Assembly (NCBI GenBank): GCA_963731745.1
Contig: CAVSWT010000018.1
Location: 1-64,000 of the forward strand
Length of the DNA: 64,000 nucleotides
From: CAVSWT01 sp963731745
GTDB lineage: Bacteria > Bacteroidota > Ignavibacteria > Ignavibacteriales > Ignavibacteriaceae
Reading direction: 5' to 3'
Under the pieces are notes generated by a model. That model had not been told where the DNA came from and did no database searches. It worked only from the letters and a program-made list of their open reading frames with translations. Below are positions 1 through 8,438 of this stretch, in pieces. How positions within the stretch are numbered: the first letter of the stretch is position 1; each line of letters opens with the position of its first letter. The position numbers and the translations under genes were made by a program.

Positions 1-167
1 ATAATGCCTCTTACGTATGGATCAGGTTTATTTATTTCATCACACCAAGCAATAAATTTATTGTCATCATTTCTTTCATCATTATATTCAATGTTATTTA
101 AAAGTAAATATTTATAAGGAGATGAGTCCTTTCCAAGATTAAGTGAAAAAAATAATTGTGAATTCAT
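1..167 (-). CDS. Partial unknown protein (N-terminal 55 residues, cut by window edge)
   Basis: An open frame runs from an ATG at 165-167 leftward off the window and begins MNSQLFFSLNLGKDSSPYKY. It has no stop, and its mix of hydrophobic and charged residues looks coding. I do not recognise the family. It lies inside the element bounded by the tRNA-Thr half-site at 1563-1604, so it is probably element cargo. No clear Shine-Dalgarno sequence precedes the ATG. Confidence 0.5.
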   Translation of the reverse strand, partial: MNSQLFFSLNLGKDSSPYKYLLLNNIEYNDERNDDNKFIAWCDEINKPDPYVRGI

Positions 168-285
168 AATTAAGGAATATATATTAATATTTTAGTTTAC
201 CAGACTAAAAATAATAAATTCTTGTAAAAATCGATTGGTTTATATAGGTTTACTAAAATTAAATGAAATATAAAAACTTATATAA

Positions 286-441
286 TCTTTATATATAGTT
301 CATGGAAATAAAGCACCGATTACATTACATCTTTATGAGCAACAATTCAAAATAATTAATGAATTTTTAGCTAAAAATATGGATGATTCTATTAAAAATA
401 ATACTTTGAATAAAAATAGATTTAATGAAATTGAACAATAA
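286..441 (+). pseudogene. Possible 3' remnant of a decayed gene
   Basis: A frame of 51 codons with protein-like composition (HGNKAPITLHLYEQQFKIIN, then an Asn-rich tail) ends at TAA 439-441. It opens directly after a stop at 283-285, and the first ATG comes only about 28 codons in. It resembles the surviving tail of a longer gene. It sits between the partial gene at the window edge and the integrase, where cargo decay is common. The family is not recognised, and it could be a chance open frame. Confidence 0.3.
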
Positions 442-448
442 TTTGAAA

Positions 449-1471
449 CTATAATAAATTTACTGCTTGATATAAATTTTCTTGTTGTAAATGAGAATAT
501 ATTTGAGTTGTTTTAATATCTTCATGACCTAATAATTCTTTAACCACATAAAGAGAAACTCCTTTCTGTACTAAGTTTGAAGCGAATGAATGGCGCAAAG
601 TATGGAAATGGATTTTATCATTTAATTCAGCAGCGCGAACAGATTTTTTAAATTGTTTGCTGATGAAATCTTCATTTAGTTTTATACCTTTTAAACGATT
701 GAAAACATAATCATCATTATTTATATCTATGATTTTGGGATATTGATTTAATAATATTTGAAGCAAAACATTATTAATTGGAATTATTCTATCTTTTTTG
801 CTTTTGGTTAAAAACTCTTCAGTACATTTAACGGTAATATATTTCTCATTAAGATTAATCCAATTCCACTTCATATTTAGAATTTCTCCTAAACGCATAC
901 CAGTATATAATGCCGTATAGAAAATATTTTTAAGATATATTTCTTGAGTAGCTTCTATAATTAAATGGAATTCATCCATAGTAATAAATAAAGGATTATT
1001 CTTTTGAATTTTGGGAAGCTTAACTTTTTTGAATGGATTAATCTCTAAATAGTTCCAATCAACAGCTTTTGAAAAAGCTGCTTTAAGAGTTCTATAATAT
1101 AGTGCTGCAGCGTGTTTTGAATTTGAAAAAACACTTGTAACAAATTTATCAATTAATTTTGCATCCATGCGAATTAAAGGAATGTCATTTGAAAAATTCT
1201 GAAATTGTTTAAATGATAGTTTGACAGACCTTATATAACTTTTTGATCTTGTGGAAGAAATATATTCTAAATATTCTTTTTGAAGTTCAGAGAGATTTAT
1301 ATTATTAATTTTTTGAATGTTTTGGTTTGGATTAAATTGAATTTGAAAATTTAATAAATATTTTTCTGCTTCCTTTTTTAAAGATGTTTTAGTTGATTTT
1401 TTAGTTCTTTTACCATTAACAAAATAAATTATTTGGTAGTACGGGGATTGTGAATTTTTTGTAAGAAACAT
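449..1471 (-). CDS. Tyrosine recombinase / phage-type integrase
   Basis: This 340-residue site-specific recombinase has the phage_integrase fold. An N-terminal arm-binding part (about 1-50) is followed by a SAM-like core-binding domain (about 55-145) and a catalytic domain (about 160-335). The active-site set is complete: Arg193 in TGMRLGEIL, a Lys around 223-226, His290 and Arg293 in HFHTLRHSFAS, His316 in LLGHED and the nucleophile Tyr325 in TTQIYSH. It reads away from a displaced tRNA-Thr 3' half about 90 bp upstream, so it is probably the integrase of an element extending to the left. The XerC/D host recombinases are usually shorter and lack this context. Confidence 0.93.
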   Translation of the reverse strand: MFLTKNSQSPYYQIIYFVNGKRTKKSTKTSLKKEAEKYLLNFQIQFNPNQNIQKINNINLSELQKEYLEYISSTRSKSYIRSVKLSFKQFQNFSNDIPLIRMDAKLIDKFVTSVFSNSKHAAALYYRTLKAAFSKAVDWNYLEINPFKKVKLPKIQKNNPLFITMDEFHLIIEATQEIYLKNIFYTALYTGMRLGEILNMKWNWINLNEKYITVKCTEEFLTKSKKDRIIPINNVLLQILLNQYPKIIDINNDDYVFNRLKGIKLNEDFISKQFKKSVRAAELNDKIHFHTLRHSFASNLVQKGVSLYVVKELLGHEDIKTTQIYSHLQQENLYQAVNLL

Positions 1472-1562
1472 ATTACAACTCCTTAAATTGGAGTGTACCT
1501 ACTCTGTACCTAATCGTTAAAAATAGCCGATATATAGAAATTTAAATGGATAATCCCTCTGC

Positions 1563-1604
1563 TTTGTAATCAGCAGGTTGCGGGTTCGAGTCCCATCACC
1601 AGCT
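1563..1604 (+). other. Displaced 3' half of tRNA-Thr(TGT): attachment-site end of an integrated element
   Basis: Forty-two bases match the 3' half of a tRNA-Thr: the anticodon loop TTTGTAA, the 3' anticodon strand TCAGC, the variable loop, a T arm with GGGTTCGAGTCCC and the acceptor strand ending ACCAGCT. The 5' half is absent: no AGCTGGT strand occurs 70-75 bases upstream, and the bases before the anticodon loop do not pair with TCAGC. This is the pattern left when an element integrates at the anticodon loop or 3' end of a tRNA gene and carries a replacement 3' end. The element should therefore extend left, with an intact tRNA-Thr at its other end. Confidence 0.82.
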
Positions 1605-1611
1605 CAAAAAG

Positions 1612-1645
1612 ATGCGAAAAAATTTAATTTTCGCATTTTTTATTT
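1612..1645 (+). terminator. Rho-independent terminator of the ancestral tRNA-Thr
   Basis: A perfect 9-bp stem, ATGCGAAAA (1612-1620) with TTTTCGCAT (1628-1636), encloses a 7-base loop and runs into a T-rich tract. It follows the tRNA 3' half by 7 bases, which fits the original tRNA terminator left outside the element. Confidence 0.85.
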
Positions 1646-1758
1646 TAAAGAGGTTTTGAAAATTTCTCTGATAATAGTAGGGACAGGGTAGGGAGTAGGA
1701 CAGTTTTGATAATATAAGAGCAACAGCAATATATGAATAATAAAATCGGATTATTCTA

Positions 1759-4700
1759 TTAAACAGATTTTAATACTTCATCTATTAGTTCAATAAAATC
1801 ACGTTTGAAGAATGGCTTTGAAAGATAATGTGAGCATCCAGCTGAAAGAAATTCTTCTTTATCGTCAATCATTGCAAAGGCAGTTGTTGCTATGATTGGA
1901 ATTGTTTCATATCCTTTTATTCTTCTGATTATTTTAGTGGCTTGTTTGCCGTCCATTCCGGATTTTAAATTGATATCCATAAATATTATGCTGTATTTTT
2001 TCTTTTTTACCATATCAATTGCATGTAATGCGTTTATTGCAGTTTCCAATTCTAAATAGTCGTTAGCGTACTTTGACATAATTTTAAAAACATTTGGATC
2101 ATCATCAACTAACAAGGCCAATGGTTTTACTTTTTTCTCTTTTATAATTTTAGATATTTCATTTTCAATTTTCGGATTCTCGATTTCTTCTTTTACAACA
2201 GACATATTGTTGGGAAGTTTAACAATAAAGGATGAACCTTTCCCTAGCTGACTTTCAATTGAAATGTTTCCACTGAATTTCTCAACTAATTTTTTTGTGA
2301 TGTGTAATCCTAATCCAGAACCTTCAAAATTTCTGCTGTAGCCTTCGCTCGCTTGTCTAAATTCTTCAAAAATTATTTGCTGATCTTTTTCTGCAATTCC
2401 AATTCCAGTATCAGTAACTTTGATTTCTACAAAATCATTATCAAGATTAAAAGATACGGTAACTCCTCCCGAACTTGTAAACTTAATTGCATTATTTACA
2501 AGATTATTAATAATGGAACGGAAGGCACGTTCATCAAAATTTAAAATGATAGGATCACAATTAAATAATAATTTCAATTCCAGATTTTTTTTGCGAGCGG
2601 TTTCCTTGAATAAATCAAATATCTCATTAGCGATTTTTATCAAATCTATTTGCTGATAATTTACATCCTTATTTTCACTTTCGAATTTTGAAATATCGAG
2701 AATCAGATTTAATGTCTCAGATAATCGCGCACCGCTGTTAAAAATAGTCTCTGCTGCAGTTTTTATTTCATTAGATTCTGCCTCATTTCTTAGGAAGTCT
2801 GCAAAGCCTAATATGCCAACCAAAGGTGTTCGCAATTCATGACTCATATTAGCAAGGAAGTTAGATTTTAGCTTATTCATTTCTTCGGCTTTATTTTTGG
2901 CTTCAATTATTTCATTGATCATTTTCTTTTTTTCACTTATATCTTCTTTTATTTCGATAAAGTGTGTGATCTCTCCATTTTCATTTTGGATTGGAGATAT
3001 TGAAGCTGATTCCCAAAATAGTTCCCCGTTCTTCTTTCGATTATGAAATTCACCCTGCCAGTCGTTTCCGGAAAGAATTGTCTTCCACATTTCGGCATCC
3101 TCTTCTTCTGATTTTTCTCCGGTCGTAAATACGCTCTGATCTTTTCCAATAATTTCATCTTCTTCAAAACCTGTTACTTCACAGAATTTTTTATTTACAT
3201 ACTCTATTTTCCCATTTATATCGGTAATAATAATTGACGCTGGGCTCTGTTCAATGCCGCGATATAATTTTCTAATCTCCTCTTCGGCTTTTTTCCGATC
3301 GCTAATATCATGAGCGACGCCCTGTAAGCCGACTACTTTTCCATCCTTAAAAATAGGTGTTTCAAATACCTCTAGAGTAACTATGTGTCCGTCTGCATGT
3401 GCAATTTCAATGGTTATCGGTTCTGTCGAAAGCTTACCTTGTAAATGTTCGGCTGTTTTTTTTCTGGCGACTGTATTAAACTTAGAATTTGTAGTAAACC
3501 AATCTTTTGTATTCATCCATGCTTCCACGGAGTATCCTGAGATTTTTTGCACAGTCGGTGAAATATAAGTTAATTCTGCTTCAGAGTTTTGTGTATAGAA
3601 AAAAAGATGAGGAGTTCCTTCAACAATGGTACGCATTTTTTCTTCGTTTGCTTTTAATATTTCTTCGGTTTTTTTCCTTTCAGTAATATCTATTGTGAAT
3701 CCCGCGAGGTATCGCGGCTTGCCTTCGATTTTAATTGGAAACTTTATAGTCGTATAATAGCGTCCATTTAATTCTTCATCTACTTTTATGAGCTCGCCGT
3801 TATTTAATATCTGCCTGTCCGCTTCCACTATGTTTTTTGCTAGTTCGGTAGGGAAAATTTCGAACATATTTTTGCCTAAAATTTCATTCATCGGCATATT
3901 AAGCATTTGTTCATAATTACTACTGAGTCTAATTGATCGGATATTTTCATCCTTAAAAAATATATAGACAGGGGAATGTTTCATTAATTCTCTGAAAATT
4001 TCTTCATTCTCCCTAATTTTTTCTTCAGCATATTTTCGATCAGTTATGTCTCTTGTAATTGTCAGTATATGTGGTTCATTTTTTAACGTGATAATTGAGG
4101 CGGACATCAATCCATAAATGACATCTCCATTTTTCAATCTAAACTTTGCTTCAAGGTTATTTACATGGCCAAACTGTTGTATGCCTGAAACTAACTTTAA
4201 CCTATCTTCGGGGTTATCCCAAATATTAATTTCCAAAGAAGTTTTCCCTATAACATCTTCTCTCTCAAATCCTGTAATTCTAGTGAAACCATCATTAATT
4301 TCCAGATACATTCCGTCATTTAAACGATTTATATTAACAGCATCCGGGCTGGTTTCAAATGCAAGCTTGAATCTTTCTTGACTTTCGGTTAATGATTTTT
4401 CTGCAGCTTTTTTTTCAGTGATATCTTTAAGGAAAGCAATCCAGCGTCCGCCAGCGGTATCTTTATATTGTACATTCACTTCAACATCAAAAATACTTCC
4501 ATCTTTGCGGCGGTGTTTTGTTTCAAAGCGGTCTTCACCTTTATCCTTAATCCTTTTGTTATGTTCTACCACATCCAGATTTGTTTCATTACAATCCAAA
4601 TCTGAAACGTTCTTAAACAGAATCTCTTGCATAGTGTAACCGCTCATTCTACAATAGGTATCATTCACTTCGACTAGTTTGCCGTTAATATCTACCAACC

Positions 4701-5733
4701 AAAATCCGTCTATAGCAGTTTTTAAAATGGTTCGATATTTCTCCTCACTATCTTTTAAGGCTTTTTCAGCGAGTTTACTTTCAGAAATGTCAGTATGAGT
4801 TCCGATTATTCTTAATGGTTTTCCTTCTTCATCCCATTTAATTACTTTGCCTCTGTCTAATATCCATTTGTAAGAACCATTTTTACATTTTAATCTTTGT
4901 TCGCTTTGATATAATGGTGTATTGCCCTTGAAATGATTATCTAATTTTTCGAAGACATCTTTTTTGTCATCCGGATGTAATAATTTCTCCCAAGATTGAA
5001 ATGTATTACTAATATCGTTTTCTGAATATCCCAGCATAGCTTTCCACTGATGAGAGAAAAAAACTGTATTTGTTTTTGCATCCCAATCCCAAACTCCATC
5101 ACCGGCACCTTCCAACGCAAATTGCCAACGCTCTTCACTTGCAGTAATTTTAGTAATATAATTTTGCTTTTCTTCCTGATCTAAAAGGATTTTGCCGATA
5201 AGCATAGTGGCAAATGGATAGACGCCTAATATTGTGGGTAAAATAATTTTATACATTTCGATTTTTTCTTCGAAGGGAAGAAATAAAAATAAAAGCAGCA
5301 TAACTACATTTACAGTTAAGCCAAAAATGTATAATTGTAAATTTGTCAGTATCTTCTCACTATCTTTAATTTTCTTTTGATAGAAAAAAAGCCCGATCAA
5401 AAAAGAAAAAAGAATCACAAATGATCCGGTTAAGGCTCCACCTCCGCCAAGATAAATTCTAAAAACAATCCCAACGACTGAAGCTATTGCTCCAGAAACA
5501 GGACCGAAGAATAAAGTACAAAGGCTTATGACAATTGATCTTCCATCAAAGATAATCCCCTCAGTTAAATGAAAAGGATATAACATTCCAATGATTGCTG
5601 TAATTCCAAAGAGAGAACCTTGTAAAATTTTACCCTTGAGTTTTGTTCGATTAAACCTTAAATCGATAAATCCCGATAAAACACTTAATGCTACTAATAC
5701 AGAAAGATTATAAATTAAATCGATTATTATCAT
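1759..5733 (-). CDS. Hybrid sensor histidine kinase: 5TM LytS/YhcK-type receptor, six PAS domains, HisKA, HATPase, receiver
   Basis: This 1324-residue membrane signalling protein begins with a block of hydrophobic helices (about 5-185) resembling the 5TMR-LYT receptor. Six PAS/PAC units follow, starting near residues 198, 329, 452, 576, 697 and 825. Several end in the typical DIT/DIS-E/DRK linker. The kinase core has the HisKA box ANMSHELRTP with phospho-acceptor His965, the N-box NNLVNNAIKF (about 1087), the G1 box DTGIGIA and the G2 box GSGLGL. A C-terminal receiver has acidic DDDP near 1210, phospho-acceptor Asp1253 in FMDINLKSGMDG and Lys in SKPFF. The gene stands alone, so phosphate must pass to an unlinked HPt or regulator. 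The signal is unknown; the PAS array could bind flavin, haem or small ligands, but no diagnostic cofactor residue is clear. Confidence 0.95.
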   Translation of the reverse strand: MIIIDLIYNLSVLVALSVLSGFIDLRFNRTKLKGKILQGSLFGITAIIGMLYPFHLTEGIIFDGRSIVISLCTLFFGPVSGAIASVVGIVFRIYLGGGGALTGSFVILFSFLIGLFFYQKKIKDSEKILTNLQLYIFGLTVNVVMLLLFLFLPFEEKIEMYKIILPTILGVYPFATMLIGKILLDQEEKQNYITKITASEERWQFALEGAGDGVWDWDAKTNTVFFSHQWKAMLGYSENDISNTFQSWEKLLHPDDKKDVFEKLDNHFKGNTPLYQSEQRLKCKNGSYKWILDRGKVIKWDEEGKPLRIIGTHTDISESKLAEKALKDSEEKYRTILKTAIDGFWLVDINGKLVEVNDTYCRMSGYTMQEILFKNVSDLDCNETNLDVVEHNKRIKDKGEDRFETKHRRKDGSIFDVEVNVQYKDTAGGRWIAFLKDITEKKAAEKSLTESQERFKLAFETSPDAVNINRLNDGMYLEINDGFTRITGFEREDVIGKTSLEINIWDNPEDRLKLVSGIQQFGHVNNLEAKFRLKNGDVIYGLMSASIITLKNEPHILTITRDITDRKYAEEKIRENEEIFRELMKHSPVYIFFKDENIRSIRLSSNYEQMLNMPMNEILGKNMFEIFPTELAKNIVEADRQILNNGELIKVDEELNGRYYTTIKFPIKIEGKPRYLAGFTIDITERKKTEEILKANEEKMRTIVEGTPHLFFYTQNSEAELTYISPTVQKISGYSVEAWMNTKDWFTTNSKFNTVARKKTAEHLQGKLSTEPITIEIAHADGHIVTLEVFETPIFKDGKVVGLQGVAHDISDRKKAEEEIRKLYRGIEQSPASIIITDINGKIEYVNKKFCEVTGFEEDEIIGKDQSVFTTGEKSEEEDAEMWKTILSGNDWQGEFHNRKKNGELFWESASISPIQNENGEITHFIEIKEDISEKKKMINEIIEAKNKAEEMNKLKSNFLANMSHELRTPLVGILGFADFLRNEAESNEIKTAAETIFNSGARLSETLNLILDISKFESENKDVNYQQIDLIKIANEIFDLFKETARKKNLELKLLFNCDPIILNFDERAFRSIINNLVNNAIKFTSSGGVTVSFNLDNDFVEIKVTDTGIGIAEKDQQIIFEEFRQASEGYSRNFEGSGLGLHITKKLVEKFSGNISIESQLGKGSSFIVKLPNNMSVVKEEIENPKIENEISKIIKEKKVKPLALLVDDDPNVFKIMSKYANDYLELETAINALHAIDMVKKKKYSIIFMDINLKSGMDGKQATKIIRRIKGYETIPIIATTAFAMIDDKEEFLSAGCSHYLSKPFFKRDFIELIDEVLKSV

Positions 5734-6223
5734 ATTAGGCTCGCAATGCTAGAACTGAATTTATAAAATGCGTTGTATCTGACTTCAGTTAATTCTAAAA
5801 TTGCAGCACAATTCGGATTCGAATTTTTCATAAAAGGTCGGCCGGAATTATTATACAGTTTTGAAAAGCAGCATTTACTCATGCGGATTAAAATTTTTTT
5901 TTAATTAAAGTCGCGAAGTAGTATAAGTATATATATATTCTCGACTTAATAAAGCAAATATATTGCCATAATTAATCTGATTTATTTACTTAAAATTTAA
6001 AGGTTTTTGCAATAGTGCAAAAGAATTACCTCTTTTTTTCTAATATTTACGAATGTTAAATTATTCTGAATGGTTCTAATGAAAATAGGAATAATTTAAA
6101 ATTATGAGTTGACTTTTTTACTGATCCCTTTTCAACTTTCTTTAAGTAATAATTATATTTAGCAGTAAAAAGTTTATATCTCTTTTTTCTAAAACAGTTA
6201 AAAATTTATCCCTTAAAAAAATA
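5734..6223. other. 490-bp intergenic stretch with no recognised gene
   Basis: This AT-rich spacer lies between the divergent hybrid kinase and the arylsulfotransferase-like gene, so both promoters must lie here. I see no convincing open frame, RNA or strong inverted repeat. Confidence 0.6.
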
Positions 6224-8378
6224 TTGAAATTTTCATCACTTTTAATAGTTATTTGTTTATTTGGTTTTAGTTACTCGCAAACTAATTATAATACAGAAAA
6301 ATTCGAATATATTTCACCTCTTCCGGGTTCAAGCATGCTTACTCCCCAAACTAATATTATCATAAGGTTTGGCGAGGCATTTGGTAATTTTAATCTTAAT
6401 GATACTTCAATAATAAATGTTCAAGGAAGTAAAAGCGGACGTCATTCGGGGTCATTGTATTTAACTAAAAATTTTAAAACTATAGTGTTTGCAGCCAATA
6501 CTCCATTTGAAAATAGTGAAAAGGTAACGGTTAGCTTATCAAAAGGTTTAAAAACAGTTACAAATAAAAATGTAGATACGCTTAGTTTTTATTTTTATAT
6601 TTCAAAAAGTTCATCGATCCAAAAATCTGACTTTGCTCAAATTTCCGAAAATAATCATAATAATAAAAAGCAAAGAATTCCTAGTTCACTCTCAAACAGT
6701 TTTAGATTCCACATTAATTTTTCCGGCAGATTTCCCCAAAGTTTATTTAAATAAAAATGCTGAAAATAAAGGTTCTTATTTTATAGGCATAAATCAAAGT
6801 GCATCTGATTATTTAACAATAATTACCGAGCAGGGCATTCCTCAATATTACAATCGTACTTCTGCTAGATTGTATGATTTTAAAATACAAGAATCGGGGA
6901 TGTTAACTTATTATGATTCTGATAAAGGCATTTTTTATGGAATGGATAGTCTTTATCAAATAGTGGATAGTTTTTATTGTAAAAATGGATATTCAACTAA
7001 TTTTCATGAACTTCAGGTTTTGCCAAACGGACACGCGTTTCTTCTTTCATTTGATCCGCAAGCTGTAAATATGGACACAGTTAAAAAGGGAGGCGATACT
7101 GCAGCAGTAGTATTCGGATGTGTAATTCAAGAAATAAATGAAGATAAAGTGGTTGTTTGGCAATGGCGAAGCTGGGATCATTATAAAATTACAGATGCTG
7201 ATTCTAGTTTTGTTGATTTTTTTCAGCATACTGTTGAATACTGTCATATTAATTCTATTGATGTTATAGATGAAAACAAAATAATTTTTTCAGCAAAAAA
7301 TTTAAATGAAATTACCGAAGTTAATCGTAATACAGGAAATATAATTTGGCGGCTTGGCGGCTACAATGATGAATTCTCAATTATCGGCAGTAACTCCGAG
7401 TTTAAACAGCAGCATGATGCCCGGCTTGTAGATGATAACAAATTGTCAGTTTTCGATAATCGGAAGTTTGATACAAATCAAAATACTCGTGCATTAATTT
7501 TTAATTTAAATGAAGAAAATAAATCCATTAACTTAATTAAATCAATTTCGCATTCTCCGGAAGTCAGATCTAAAAACATGGGTAATATTCAAACATCTTC
7601 AAGCGGTAATTATATCATTGGATGGGGAAACACCGGGCGAAAATCTTTTTATATGAGCGAAGTTGATAACGATGGCAATACTATAAACAATGATTCCCTA
7701 ATTAGTTCAAGTTTCATTTATAGCTACAGAGCATTTAAATTTCCATGGAAAACAAAAATAATCACTGCCAATAAAGACTCATTATTATTCACCAATTCGT
7801 CAGTGGCATCAGTTTTAGCTGATTCAATTTCGATAAAAAATAATTCTTCAACTTCTCTTCAAATAGGTGGAATATTTTATAAATCGAAAAATTTTAAGGT
7901 GATTGATGATTTCCCTATTGATATTTTACCTGGAAAAGAAATTTATTTGCATTTTAACTTTCAAAAATTAGACGAATTTGAAGTGAGAGATACAGCTTAT
8001 ATTGTTGCTTTCAAATCAAATGAAATGGCTTCATTGCCGATAATTTTGGTTGGGAATTCAACTACAAATGTACATGAAGAGAATTCAACTAATCCGCATA
8101 ACTATAAGTTATTCCAGAACTTCCCGAATCCATTTAACCCAACAACTAATATTTATTATTCATTGCCAAGTGAAAGTAAGGTGAGAATAGTGGTCTATGA
8201 TATTCTCGGAAAAGAAATCACAACTTTGATTGATAGAGTGCAAAATGCGGGCATTCATAGCACTAACTGGAATGCAGTTGAATTTTCGTCTGGAGTTTAT
8301 TATTACAAAATTATTGCTGAAGGATTAAATGACGATAATAATTTCTCGGACACAAAAAAGATGGTTTTAATCAAATAG
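6224..8378 (+). pseudogene. Arylsulfotransferase-family secreted protein with type IX sorting tail, frameshifted
   Basis: Two overlapping frames (6224-6754 and 6633-8378) together make one protein homologous along its length to the intact neighbour at 8439. The first starts at TTG with signal peptide MKFSSLLIVICLFGFSYSQ and a Big_5-like Ig domain (ISPLPGSSMLTPQTNIIIRF). The second carries the arylsulfotransferase beta-propeller core, including IIWRLGGYNDEF, QQHDAR and SVFDNR. It ends with a type IX sorting domain (QNFPNPFNPTTNIYYSLPS). Alignment with the neighbour puts the break between about 6660 and 6704; removing one T from TTTT at 6700-6703 would join the frames. It may be a real pseudogene or a sequence indel. 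The sulfotransferase activity is inferred from family only. Confidence 0.8.
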
Positions 8379-8438
8379 AAAATTTCTTAACATTAAAATT
8401 TTTAATTTTACCTTTGAGTTTAAAATTTGGGAGGATTA

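Noticed and set aside
1545..1604. Complete tRNA-Thr gene
   Set aside because: The 5' acceptor and D-arm are absent and the bases before the anticodon loop cannot pair with TCAGC; only the 3' half is present.
4118..4381. Opposite-strand frames within the large kinase and other long genes
   Set aside because: They are frame shadows of a well-supported gene with clear PAS and kinase motifs.
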